Shown here: in pieces, positions 6,245-16,327 of the stretch
Layout: each line of letters starts with the position of its first letter
Numbering within the stretch: position 1 is the first letter of the stretch
DNA from: JBIOWF01 sp044868295
GTDB taxonomy: Bacteria; Actinomycetota; Actinomycetes; Streptosporangiales; Streptosporangiaceae
Length of the DNA stretch: 22,996 bases
Assembly: GCA_044868295.1 (NCBI GenBank)
Contig: JBIOWF010000050.1
Location: 1-22,996, forward strand
Direction: 5' to 3'
Position numbers and translations under genes: made by a program
The notes under the pieces: generated by a model
Database searches by the model: none
Told to the model about the DNA's origin: nothing
What the model saw: the letters and a program-made list of their open reading frames with translations, nothing else

Positions 6245-6730
6245 ATGTTCCCAGGCATGGGCGGAATACGCGGCGGATGCCCCGAACCCCCCGTCCCTCC
6301 CGGCGTGGAGGAGGTCGCGCTCGCGCCGAACGCCCGGCGCTACGAGGCGCTCGGCCGCGTGATGGCCGCTCTGTCGAGCGAGGCCGAGATGCTGGAGGCC
6401 TGCCGCGATCTCACGTGGTGGCAGGGGAACGACGACACCTGGCACGTCGAGTGGAGAGACGGGCCGTACGCGTCCGAGGTGGCGGCGCTGGTCGTCGAGC
6501 GCGTTCATGAGCCGGGCTTCGCCGGCGGGCCGGCCGGTCCCACCGAACCGGCCACGCCGTCCACCGCGTCCCTGGACGTGATGGGTGTGACCTTCGTCGT
6601 GCGCGCCATCGACCCCCTCGGCATGGAGAGGCTGCGCACCCGTCCCGGCATCTGGCGCCTGGCGGAGGCTTTGGACCCGTCCCGCCGGTCGGGCACCCGG
6701 CACCATTGGGAGCAGCTCCTCGGCGGCTGA
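6245..6730 (+). CDS. Hypothetical protein
   Basis: A soluble protein of up to 161 residues that I do not recognise. After a glycine/proline-rich start comes a compact core with ARRYEALGRVMAALSS, EACRDLTWWQGNDDTWHVEW, and a helix ASEVAALVVERV. A proline-rich linker leads to a second part with GVTFVVRAIDPLGMERLRTR and a tryptophan-rich end (RHHWEQLLGG). No signal peptide or membrane segment is visible. The start is uncertain: ATG 6245 and ATG 6257 both lack a Shine-Dalgarno, so the mRNA may be leaderless or the true start may lie later, for example at ATG 6362. Codon bias (GC at third positions) supports coding. A perfect palindrome 78 nt downstream (6808-6824) may end transcription. Confidence 0.6.
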   Translation: MFPGMGGIRGGCPEPPVPPGVEEVALAPNARRYEALGRVMAALSSEAEMLEACRDLTWWQGNDDTWHVEWRDGPYASEVAALVVERVHEPGFAGGPAGPTEPATPSTASLDVMGVTFVVRAIDPLGMERLRTRPGIWRLAEALDPSRRSGTRHHWEQLLGG

Positions 6731-6807
6731 TCCAACCGGCTGATCTGGGCAGGCCGCCGTCGGGATGCGTAGGGAGGGCCTTACGGGCACTCCGCGACAC
6801 CCAGGAA

Positions 6808-6824
6808 GAACCGCCCGGCGGTTC
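6808..6824 (+). terminator. Perfect palindrome, possible terminator or operator
   Basis: GAACCGCC-C-GGCGGTTC is a perfect 8-bp inverted repeat that can fold as a 7-bp stem with a 3-nt loop, followed by ACGGCTCCCTCTTTC. It sits between the hypothetical gene and the membrane protein gene. Its length and symmetry would also suit a regulator site. Confidence 0.4.
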
Positions 6825-6883
6825 ACGGCTCCCTCTTTCGGCGGAAGGTGGCACAGAACGAAGCGATAACTAGCGGTCGCTTG

Positions 6884-6943
6884 TTTGGTGATTGCAAATA
6901 ATGGTCCTCCGATATTGGTGACTATTTGGTGTCCATATATGCT
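6884..6943 (+). promoter_or_regulatory. AT-rich control region of the membrane protein gene with phased repeats
   Basis: Three direct copies of TTTGGTG or ATTGGTG lie at 6884-6890, 6914-6920 and 6925-6931, 30 and 11 bp apart, so roughly on the same helix face. A possible promoter is TTGGTG (6915-6920) with TATGCT (6938-6943), spacer 17. The stretch is much more AT-rich than its surroundings. The promoter is inference; the repeats are seen. Confidence 0.35.
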
Positions 6944-6981
6944 GGTTATGGGCCACTTGCACATGGTGATCGGGGGATCAG

Positions 6982-7659
6982 GTGGCTGCGGATCCGTGGT
7001 TTCGGCGCCGGGCGAAGGACTCCTCGGAGGGTGCCTTCGCCGACCTCGACCGGTGGGAACGCCGGATCGAGGGGCAGATGCTCGTCGGGCTGGCCGTGGG
7101 TGTGCTGCTCGGCACGACCGCGGTGCTGCTCCACGACGCCCTGCCCCATGCGGTGTTCGCGATCGTGGATCCCTACCTCTTCCTGGTAGTCGTCATCGTC
7201 ACCGGGCGGCTGTCGCTGGGATTCGGGTGGGCGCTGGTCAACAGCGCCCTCGCCTCGTTCGGGGTGCTGATCTCGCAGCTCACCGCGATGGCGGTCGTCC
7301 ACGGGCAGTCACCTCTGGACTTCGGGGGCGGGGGCGGGAGCCTCAACCGCCTCCTCTTCCTCATGGTGCTGAGCGGCGCGCTCGCGTGCCTCACCCAGCC
7401 CGAGACCGTGTGGGGCGACGCCGCGGCGGGCGCGCTCGCCGCCCTGTTCTTCGCCGACGTGGTGGACGACGTGGCCGCCTGGATCCAATCCACCGCCGCT
7501 CCGGCGTGGCAGTGGGCGAGCGGAGCGGCGATCGCGCTGGGGCTCGGCTGTGTCACGTTCCTCCGCCCCCGGGCATTCGGGCGGCTACGTGCCCTTGGCA
7601 TCGCCCTCGCCCTGGTGGCCCTCTACGCCTTGGCGGTCGCCGTACAGGCGGCCATATAG
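6982..7659 (+). CDS. Polytopic membrane protein of unknown function
   Basis: A 225-residue protein with a charged cytosolic-looking N-terminus (residues 1-32, with RRR and DRWERRIEGQ) and about six or seven hydrophobic segments. These lie roughly at 33-52, 57-74, 76-98, 118-137, 147-165, 178-195 and 202-225. A short glycine run (GGGGG) precedes the middle segments. No transporter, enzyme or signalling motif is recognised. GTG 6982 is preceded by GGGGGA 5-6 nt upstream. It stands between an AT-rich control region and a hairpin (7676-7693), so it appears monocistronic. It lies directly upstream of proS, but nothing ties its function to that gene. Confidence 0.7.
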   Translation: MAADPWFRRRAKDSSEGAFADLDRWERRIEGQMLVGLAVGVLLGTTAVLLHDALPHAVFAIVDPYLFLVVVIVTGRLSLGFGWALVNSALASFGVLISQLTAMAVVHGQSPLDFGGGGGSLNRLLFLMVLSGALACLTQPETVWGDAAAGALAALFFADVVDDVAAWIQSTAAPAWQWASGAAIALGLGCVTFLRPRAFGRLRALGIALALVALYALAVAVQAAI

Positions 7660-7675
7660 GCCGTATAGATCGCGG

Positions 7676-7693
7676 CCCGGTCGTCGGACCGGG
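7676..7693 (+). terminator. Hairpin after the membrane protein gene
   Basis: CCCGGTC (7676-7682), GTCG tetraloop, GACCGGG (7687-7693): a perfect 7-bp stem 16 nt past the stop, followed by TCATTTGG. It separates the membrane protein gene from proS. Confidence 0.6.
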
Positions 7694-7788
7694 TCATTTG
7701 GATCAGGGCGTTGTATTTGCAGGGGCGCCGCGCCGCCAGGACTCGATAACCTTGGGCACACACCATTTCTCGCGAGCAAGGAGTAGCC

Positions 7789-9531
7789 GTGCTACTGCGT
7801 ATGTCGACCCTGTTCCTGCGCACCCTGCGTGAGGATCCGGCGGACGCGGAAGTGCCGAGCCACAAGCTGCTCGTCCGCGCCGGCTACATCCGCCGCGTCG
7901 CGCCCGGCATCTACTCGTGGCTGCCCCTCGGCAAGATGGTGCTGGAAAACGTCGCCAAGGTCGTCCGCGAGGAGATGAACCGGATGGGCGGCCAGGAAGT
8001 GCTCTTCCCCGCCCTGCTGCCCCGCGAATACTACGAGGCCACCGGCCGCTGGACCGAGTACGGCGACACGCTCTTCCGGCTCAAGGACCGCAAGGGTGGC
8101 GACTACCTGCTCGGGCCGACACACGAGGAGATGTTCACCGACATGGTCAAGGGGGAGTATTCCTCCTACAAGGACTATCCGGTGACCCTCTATCAGATCC
8201 AGACCAAATACCGCGACGAGGCCCGTCCCCGGGCGGGCATCCTGCGTGGCCGTGAGTTCGTCATGAAGGACTCCTACTCCTTCGACCTCGACGATGACGG
8301 CCTGAAGCACTCCTACGAGCGGCACCGCGACGCGTACATCCGGATCTTCGACCGGCTCGGCATCGACTACAAGATCTGCTTCGCCATGTCGGGCGCGATG
8401 GGCGGCTCGGCGTCCGAGGAGTTCCTCGCACCCTGCCCGACCGGTGAGGACACCTTCGTCGCCTGTCACAACTGCGGATACGCGGCCAACGCGGAGGCGG
8501 TCACCACTCCGGCCCCGCCCGCCGTGACAGTCGAGCACCCCGCGCTCAAGACCCTGGACACCCCGGACACGCCGACAATCGAGAGCCTGGTCAACCACGT
8601 CAACGAGCATTTCGGGCTCGGCGTCACCGCCGCCGACACGCTCAAGAACATCGTGGTCAAGGTGCGCACACCGGGGTCCGACCAGATCGAGACACTGATC
8701 ATCGGCGTTCCCGGGGACCGCGAGGTCGACTTCAAGCGACTGGAGGCGGCGCTCGCGCCGGGCATCCCGGAGATCTTCGAGGCGGAGGACTTCGCCCGGC
8801 ACCCCGGTCTGGTCCGCGGTTACATCGGTCCTCAGGTCCTCAAGTCTCTCGGCATCACCTACCTGGTCGACCCGCGCGTGGTCGACGGCTCGTCGTGGGT
8901 CACCGGGGCCAACGAGCCGGGCAAGCACGCGGCCCACGTGGTCGCCGGGCGTGACTTCCAGGCCGACGGCACGATCGAGGCCGCGGAGATCCGCGCCGGG
9001 GACTCCTGCCCCCGCTGCGGCCATGCGCTCTCGATCGACCGAGGCATCGAGATCGGGCACATCTTCCAACTCGGCCGGAAGTACGCCGACGCGGCAGGGC
9101 TCGACGCCCTCGGCCCGGACGGAAAGCCCATCCGGATCACGATGGGCTCCTACGGAGTCGGCGTCTCCCGCGCGGTCGCCGTGCTGGCCGAGCAGTCGCA
9201 CGACGACCTGGGTCTGGTGTGGCCGCGCGAGGTGGCTCCGGCCGACGTGCACATCGTGGGCACCGGCAAGGAGAACCAGATCGAGGTCGCCACGCAGCTC
9301 GCCGAGACCCTGGAGTCACGCGGGCTTCGCGTCCTGGTCGACGACCGCGCCGGCGTCTCGCCCGGCGTGAAGTTCAAGGACTCCGAGTTGCTCGGCCTCC
9401 CCACCGTCGTGATCGTCGGCCGTGGCCTCGCACAGGGCGTCGTGGAGCTACGCGATCGGGCGGCGGGCACCAAGGAGGAGATCCCGCTCACCGAGGCCGT
9501 GGAGCGCGTCCTGGCGGCCGCCCAAGCCTGA
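7789..9531 (+). CDS. proS: Prolyl-tRNA synthetase (bacterial type with editing insertion)
   Basis: A cytosolic class II synthetase of 580 residues that charges tRNA-Pro with proline. The catalytic domain shows the GPTHEE loop (109-114) and motif 2, YRDEARPRAG followed by GREFVMKDSYSF (141-165). It resumes after the insertion with GIEIGHIFQLG and a class II motif 3-like MGSYGVGVSR. Residues of about 240-400 form the YbaK-like insertion that deacylates Ala-tRNA-Pro, so this is the long bacterial form. Two cysteine pairs (CHNC and CPRC) flank that insertion. The C-terminus is an anticodon-binding domain (about 480-580). Start GTG 7789 has GGAG 5 nt upstream; ATG 7801 is a weaker choice. A strong hairpin follows the stop. 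The neighbourhood matches actinobacterial proS loci. Confidence 0.97.
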   Translation: MLLRMSTLFLRTLREDPADAEVPSHKLLVRAGYIRRVAPGIYSWLPLGKMVLENVAKVVREEMNRMGGQEVLFPALLPREYYEATGRWTEYGDTLFRLKDRKGGDYLLGPTHEEMFTDMVKGEYSSYKDYPVTLYQIQTKYRDEARPRAGILRGREFVMKDSYSFDLDDDGLKHSYERHRDAYIRIFDRLGIDYKICFAMSGAMGGSASEEFLAPCPTGEDTFVACHNCGYAANAEAVTTPAPPAVTVEHPALKTLDTPDTPTIESLVNHVNEHFGLGVTAADTLKNIVVKVRTPGSDQIETLIIGVPGDREVDFKRLEAALAPGIPEIFEAEDFARHPGLVRGYIGPQVLKSLGITYLVDPRVVDGSSWVTGANEPGKHAAHVVAGRDFQADGTIEAAEIRAGDSCPRCGHALSIDRGIEIGHIFQLGRKYADAAGLDALGPDGKPIRITMGSYGVGVSRAVAVLAEQSHDDLGLVWPREVAPADVHIVGTGKENQIEVATQLAETLESRGLRVLVDDRAGVSPGVKFKDSELLGLPTVVIVGRGLAQGVVELRDRAAGTKEEIPLTEAVERVLAAAQA

Positions 9532-9535
9532 GCCT

Positions 9536-9574
9536 GAACGGCCCGGCATGCCGGTTCGGCAGGGCGGGCCGTTC
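9536..9574 (+). terminator. Terminator of proS
   Basis: GAACGGCCC (9536-9544) pairs with GGGCCGTTC (9566-9574), a 9-bp stem starting 5 nt after the stop codon. The loop contains part of a second palindrome, CCGGCATGCCGG (9543-9554). A U-tract is absent. It lies between proS and the convergent DUF4439 gene. Confidence 0.65.
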
Positions 9575-9665
9575 GCTTAGGTGTGGCGGGCCGGCTTCGA
9601 ACGGCGCGGCACATTGGCGCGGTGGGCCGGGCTGCTGGCTGGTTCGGTGCGCCAGGCCGGGGCGT

Positions 9666-10139
9666 TCACTGGTTCGTCGTCGGGGGCGGAACGGGAGTGG
9701 GATCGGTCTTCACCGGGGGTGAGCCGGAGGTGCGCTCCGCAGGCATCCCTGGGAAGGCCGAGATGATCGGCCGCCAGCCGTACGCGCGCGTCGCGCATTC
9801 CTGCATCGCCTGCGCGGCGAGGCGCCGTAGCGACGCGTCCCGCTCGGCGGCGAGCTCCAGATAGACGGAGGTGAAGCGCTCCTCGATCAGTACGGCGAGG
9901 CGCACGGCGTCGCCGGCCGTCGTCACCTCGAACGGCAGGTGGTAGATCGGCCCCGGCTCGGATGGTGTGCCGCCCAGCCGGGAGATGAGCGAGCGCAGCT
10001 GGTCGCGCCGGGCCCGGTGCGCGTCGAAACCGGCCGTCGCCCGCCTGCGAAGCTGCCCAGCCGTCTTCGCGCCGACCACACCGTACGCGTACACCGCCGC
10101 GTGCTCGGCGGCCAGCGCCTTCGCGAGAGCCTCAGTCAT
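9666..10139 (-). CDS. DUF4439 ferritin-like domain protein
   Basis: A protein of about 157 residues with a four-helix ferritin-like pattern, probably cytosolic. The first helix has ALAAEHAAVYAYGVVGAK, the second AHRARRDQLRSLISRLGG, then IYHLPFEV, and a third with LIEERFTSVYLELAAE. The tail is proline/threonine-rich (TPVPPPTTNQ). The glutamates and histidines could form a metal site, but the function of DUF4439 proteins is not established. Start ATG 10139 overlaps the stop of the upstream lipoprotein gene by 8 nt (ATGACTGA), so translation is probably coupled. The open frame runs 33 codons further upstream, but that part lies within the lipoprotein gene in another frame. A gene of this type beside proS and rimP is a conserved actinobacterial arrangement. 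Confidence 0.8.
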   Translation of the reverse strand: MTEALAKALAAEHAAVYAYGVVGAKTAGQLRRRATAGFDAHRARRDQLRSLISRLGGTPSEPGPIYHLPFEVTTAGDAVRLAVLIEERFTSVYLELAAERDASLRRLAAQAMQECATRAYGWRPIISAFPGMPAERTSGSPPVKTDPTPVPPPTTNQ

Positions 10140-10659
10140 GCACTCTCCCCAGGGCGAGCGCGTGGACGGCCTCGCACGCGCCCACGCTGGCCAGCAGTTG
10201 GGCCAGCAAGGGGGAGACGTCCGCCATCTGCCCGGCACGCGCGGCCGCGGCCCGGCGCTCGGCGTCGCGCAGCCCGGCGAGCGACGCCTTGGCCGTGGTG
10301 GCGGGTGGAATGGTGGCAGGCGGACTGGTGGCGGGCTGAGCCGAGGCCGCCGGGGTCACGCCGGCTGGCATCAGCTCGCGCAGCGCCGCGAGATGCGCGG
10401 TGTGCCGCTGCTCGAAGGGTGCCAGAGCGGCGGCGAGCCCGGTGTCGGACTGCGCGGTCTGCCGGTAGAGCGAGATCATCTGCTCCTTGGCCGCGATCAC
10501 GGAGCCGAGCAGGATCGCCTCGCGATCGGGCGGCTCGGGCGATCCGGGTGGTGTGGCGGCGGAGGGCTCGGCGACCGGTTTCGAACAGCCCGAGACGACC
10601 AGCCCGGCCGCGGCGCCGGCCAGCAGGGCGCGCCTCGTCAGCGACGATCCTCGGTCCAC
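10132..10659 (-). CDS. Exported ferritin-like lipoprotein, partner of the DUF4439 gene
   Basis: A 175-residue protein with a twin-arginine style signal (LTRRALLAGAAAGLVVSGC) whose lipobox VSGC puts the acylated cysteine at position 25. It should be a membrane-anchored extracytoplasmic lipoprotein. The mature part starts with a proline-rich spacer, then helices with AAKEQMISLYRQTAQ and EQRHTAHLAALREL, a Ala/Pro/Thr linker and two more helices (DAERRAAAARAGQM, LLASVGACEAVHALALG). This looks like a degenerate four-helix ferritin-like fold. The start is GTG 10659, without a Shine-Dalgarno but with a -10 element 8 nt upstream, suggesting a leaderless mRNA. It is divergent from rimP and overlaps its downstream partner. 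Its role is unknown. Confidence 0.75.
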   Translation of the reverse strand: MDRGSSLTRRALLAGAAAGLVVSGCSKPVAEPSAATPPGSPEPPDREAILLGSVIAAKEQMISLYRQTAQSDTGLAAALAPFEQRHTAHLAALRELMPAGVTPAASAQPATSPPATIPPATTAKASLAGLRDAERRAAAARAGQMADVSPLLAQLLASVGACEAVHALALGRVHD

Positions 10660-10667
10660 GAGACAGC

Positions 10668-10673
10668 ATCGTA
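10668..10673 (-). promoter_or_regulatory. -10 element of the lipoprotein gene, leaderless start
   Basis: On the minus strand TACGAT ends 8 nt before GTG 10659, so transcription would begin at or beside the start codon. No ribosome binding site is present. The -35 region is poor. Confidence 0.35.
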
Positions 10674-10742
10674 CGGCGCGCCGCCCGGTCCTCGGATCGG
10701 CTCGCCGCTCGGTGCGGGGCTCTTTCCGCGCTCCGGTGTCGA

Positions 10743-10748
10743 TAGGCT
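10743..10748 (+). promoter_or_regulatory. Candidate -10 element of the rimP-nusA operon
   Basis: TAGGCT at 10743-10748 lies 45 nt before the rimP start. It resembles the TAG[CG]CT elements before infB and rpsO. No good -35 box is seen at 17 bp. Confidence 0.3.
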
Positions 10749-10793
10749 GTTGGCACGTTCGGCGAGGTACGCCAATGAAAATGGGAGGTCGGC

Positions 10794-11315
10794 ATGGGCA
10801 ACGATGCTCGACGCGACCGCCTTGTGGAGCTTCTCGGCCCGGTGGTCACCGCCGAGGGGCTCGATCTGGAGGACGTGACGATCACTCCGGCGGGCAAACG
10901 CCGGCTTGTCCGGGTGGTGGTGGACCGCGACGGCGGCGTGAGTCTCGACGACGTGGCCGAGGTCAGCCAGTCCGTCTCCAAGGAGCTCGACGCCAGTGAC
11001 CTGCTGGGCGGCAGTCCGTACGTGCTGGAGGTCTCCTCGCCGGGCGTCGACCGGCCGCTGACGGAGCCGCGCCACTGGCGCCGCGCGCATGGCCGGCTGG
11101 TCAAGGCCGATCTGCGGAACGGATCTTCCGCGGAGGGCCGGGTCACCGGTGCCGACGAGTCCGGCGTGGAGCTGGACGGGACGCACCGCATCGAGTTCGA
11201 CGACCTGGCCAGAGGCCGGGTTCAGGTGGAGTTCAGCCGGGCCGGCGATGACCTCGACGACGTCGATGACGACGTTGAGGGCGACATCGACGACGCAGAC
11301 GGCGACGAGGGCTAA
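10794..11315 (+). CDS. rimP: Ribosome maturation factor RimP
   Basis: A 173-residue cytosolic protein that assists early assembly of the 30S subunit. Diagnostic blocks are LLGPVVTAEGLDLEDVTITP (14-33), LVRVVVDRDGGVSLDDVAEV and the signature YVLEVSSPGVDRPL around residue 76-89. It ends in a small SH3-like barrel (GRVTGADESGVELDG). The C-terminal tail from about residue 150 is almost wholly acidic (DDLDDVDDDVEGDIDDADGD), longer than in E. coli. Start ATG 10794 has GGGAGG about 6 nt upstream. NusA follows after 11 nt, giving the usual rimP-nusA pair. The gene is divergent from the lipoprotein gene. Confidence 0.95.
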   Translation: MGNDARRDRLVELLGPVVTAEGLDLEDVTITPAGKRRLVRVVVDRDGGVSLDDVAEVSQSVSKELDASDLLGGSPYVLEVSSPGVDRPLTEPRHWRRAHGRLVKADLRNGSSAEGRVTGADESGVELDGTHRIEFDDLARGRVQVEFSRAGDDLDDVDDDVEGDIDDADGDEG

Positions 11316-11326
11316 GGGGGAGCCTT

Positions 11327-12328
11327 GTGGACATCGACATGAGCGTCCTGCGCAGCCTGGAGCGGGAGAAGGACATCTCCTTCGACCTGGTCGTCAAGGC
11401 GATCGAGGACGCGCTTCTGATCGCCTACTTCCGCACCGAGGGCGCGGCGCAGAAGGCTCGCGCCGAGCTCGACCGCGTCTCGGGCCACGTGAGCATCTGG
11501 GCCGCCGAGCTCGATGACGAGGGCGAGGTCGTCAGGGAGTACGACGACACTCCGGGCAACTTCAGCCGGATCGCCGCCACGACCGCGAAGCAGGTGATCC
11601 TGCAGCAGCTGCGGGACGCCGAGGACGAGATCAACTTCGGCGAGTTCGCCAGCCGCGAGGGCGAGCTGGTGGCCGGGATCATCCAGCAGGGCAAGGACCC
11701 GAGGGTCGTGCTCGTCGACCTCGGCAAGATCGAGGCGATCCTGCCGCACAACGAGCAGGTCCCCGGCGAGGAATACGTCCACGGCGAGCGGATCCGCTGC
11801 TACGTGGTGCAGGTGAAGAAGGGGCCGAAGGGTCCTTCGGTGACCCTGTCGCGGACACACCCCAACCTGGTGAAGAAGCTCTTCGCGCTGGAGGTGCCCG
11901 AGATCGCCGACGGCACGGTGGAGATCGCCGCCATCGCCCGAGAGGCCGGGCACCGCACCAAGATCGCTGTTCGGTCCCGGAAGGGCGGTGTGAACGCCAA
12001 GGGCGCCTGCATCGGGCCGATGGGATCGCGCGTCCGCAACGTGATGACCGAGCTGCACGGCGAGAAGATCGACATCATCGACTGGTCCGAGGATCCGGCC
12101 GAGTTCGTCGGGAATGCCCTGTCTCCGGCGCGTGTTTCCCGAGTCGAGGTCATCGACGCCGAGGGCCGGGTGGCCCGTGTGACCGTGCCGGACTACCAAC
12201 TGTCGCTGGCGATCGGCAAGGAGGGGCAGAACGCCCGTCTGGCCGCGCGTCTCACCGGCTGGCGCATCGACATCCGGCCGGACACTCAGGAGGCACCGGC
12301 CGATCCCGCAGATGCGTCGGCAAGGTAA
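11327..12328 (+). CDS. nusA: Transcription termination/antitermination factor NusA
   Basis: NusA binds RNA polymerase and nascent RNA and controls pausing, termination and rRNA antitermination. This 333-residue form has the N-terminal polymerase-binding domain (1-110), an S1 domain (about 112-180), KH1 (about 190-265, with GACIGPMGSRVRNV) and KH2 (about 270-320, with AIGKEGQNARLAARLTGWRI). It lacks the C-terminal acidic repeats of E. coli NusA, as is normal in actinobacteria. Start GTG 11327 follows GGGGGAG by 4 nt; ATG 11339 is an alternative. Its 3' end overlaps the rnpM start by 17 nt, so the two are co-transcribed. Confidence 0.96.
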   Translation: MDIDMSVLRSLEREKDISFDLVVKAIEDALLIAYFRTEGAAQKARAELDRVSGHVSIWAAELDDEGEVVREYDDTPGNFSRIAATTAKQVILQQLRDAEDEINFGEFASREGELVAGIIQQGKDPRVVLVDLGKIEAILPHNEQVPGEEYVHGERIRCYVVQVKKGPKGPSVTLSRTHPNLVKKLFALEVPEIADGTVEIAAIAREAGHRTKIAVRSRKGGVNAKGACIGPMGSRVRNVMTELHGEKIDIIDWSEDPAEFVGNALSPARVSRVEVIDAEGRVARVTVPDYQLSLAIGKEGQNARLAARLTGWRIDIRPDTQEAPADPADASAR

Positions 12329-12605
12329 GCTGGAATACGGTGGCCAGGCGGCCCCGCTGAGAACATGTGTGGGCTGCCGGGTTCGCGCGGTAAAGTCCGA
12401 GCTGCTCCGCCTGGTTGTGGTCGAGGGCGTGATCGTCCCCGACCTGCGAGGACGGCTTCCCGGGCGGGGTGCTTCACTGCACCCCGTTCTGAGCTGTCTG
12501 GAGCTCGCCGAACGTCGCCGGGCGTTTCCTCGCGCGTTTCGCGCTGAGGGGACGCTCGATGTGGCGCGTCTGCGGGCCCACCTTGAGGGGCTTGACGGCC
12601 GATGA
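12312..12605 (+). CDS. rnpM: YlxR/RnpM family RNA-binding protein
   Basis: A 97-residue basic protein. It has the YlxR signature RTCVGCR (17-23) and GRGA (51-54) in the usual order, followed by a helical region ending in LRAHLEGL. YlxR was recently linked to RNase P as a modulator (RnpM) in Bacillus subtilis; binding in this organism is inferred from homology. The start at ATG 12312 lies inside nusA (17-nt overlap), with GGAGG only at a long distance, so translational coupling to nusA is likely. The first 15 residues before the conserved core are unusual, and the true start may differ. A 157-nt gap with its own promoter-like site separates it from infB. Confidence 0.9.
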   Translation: MRRQGKLEYGGQAAPLRTCVGCRVRAVKSELLRLVVVEGVIVPDLRGRLPGRGASLHPVLSCLELAERRRAFPRAFRAEGTLDVARLRAHLEGLDGR

Positions 12606-12670
12606 GGACCGGGTGAATGGTTACCAACTGTCATGTAGGACGCCGAGTTGATGGGCGGAGTCAGATTGCT

Positions 12671-12739
12671 ATGAGCGCCTGATGAGCACGCGGCGATGAG
12701 TACGTCTAGGTAGCGACGGTCCGGCGGCACTGCTAGCCT
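12671..12739 (+). promoter_or_regulatory. Upstream region of infB with a candidate -10 and direct repeats
   Basis: TAGCCT (12734-12739) is 23 nt before the infB start and could be a -10 element; the -35 position reads TAGCGA (12711-12716). Three direct copies of ATGAG[CT][AG]C lie upstream at 12671, 12682 and 12696. The promoter is inferred. The gap of 157 nt itself makes an infB promoter plausible. Confidence 0.35.
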
Positions 12740-12762
12740 CCCGGGCCGAGTTAGGGAGTGCA

Positions 12763-15912
<3,150 letters not shown>

Positions 15913-15919
15913 TGCCCTG

Positions 15920-15949
15920 CCCGCCGTCCCCCGCCCGGGGGACGGCGGG
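15920..15949 (+). terminator. 13-bp hairpin after infB
   Basis: CCCGCCGTCCCCC (15920-15932), loop GCCC and GGGGGACGGCGGG (15937-15949) form a perfect 13-bp GC stem 7 nt past the infB stop. There is no U-tract. It may terminate or attenuate transcription into DUF503-rbfA, or protect the infB 3' end. Confidence 0.65.
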
Positions 15950-15979
15950 GTAGGCCGTCGGCTTCGTGGTGACCCACGC

Positions 15980-16279
15980 ATGTATGTCGGTGCTCTAACT
16001 CTGGACATCCTGCTCGGCGACGTGCATTCGCTGAAGCAGAAGCGCTCCGTGGTCCGCCCCCTCGTCGCGGAGGTGCAGCGGAGGTTCCCCGGAGTGGCCG
16101 TGGCCGAGACCGGCCATCTCGATCTCCATCGCCGTGCCGAGATCGGCATCGCCGTGGTGTCCGCCTCGGCCGCGAACTGCGACGAGGTGCTCGACGCCTG
16201 CGAGCGACTGATCGCCTTCCACCCGGAGATCGAGTTGCTGTCCGCACGGCAGCGGCTCTTCAATGACGACGAGGAATAG
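15980..16279 (+). CDS. DUF503 family protein (YlxP-like)
   Basis: A 99-residue protein matching the DUF503/YlxP family, found between infB and rbfA in many Gram-positive bacteria. It begins MYVGALTLDILLGDVHSLKQKRS, the family's characteristic start, and continues with a ferredoxin-like alpha/beta pattern through EIGIAVVSASAANCDEVLDACERLI. A role in ribosome maturation or translation is suggested by context only. ATG 15980 fits the family start; only a weak GGTGA precedes it. It lies 67 nt after infB across the hairpin and 48 nt before rbfA. Confidence 0.9.
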   Translation: MYVGALTLDILLGDVHSLKQKRSVVRPLVAEVQRRFPGVAVAETGHLDLHRRAEIGIAVVSASAANCDEVLDACERLIAFHPEIELLSARQRLFNDDEE

Positions 16280-16327
16280 ACGGCCGGGCCCGCGCGTCAG
16301 CCGTACATCGAAAAAGGGAGCGTGAGC

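Noticed and set aside
7694..7788. T-box leader upstream of proS
   Set aside because: The space after the preceding hairpin is under 100 nt, and there is no T-box sequence or specifier loop.
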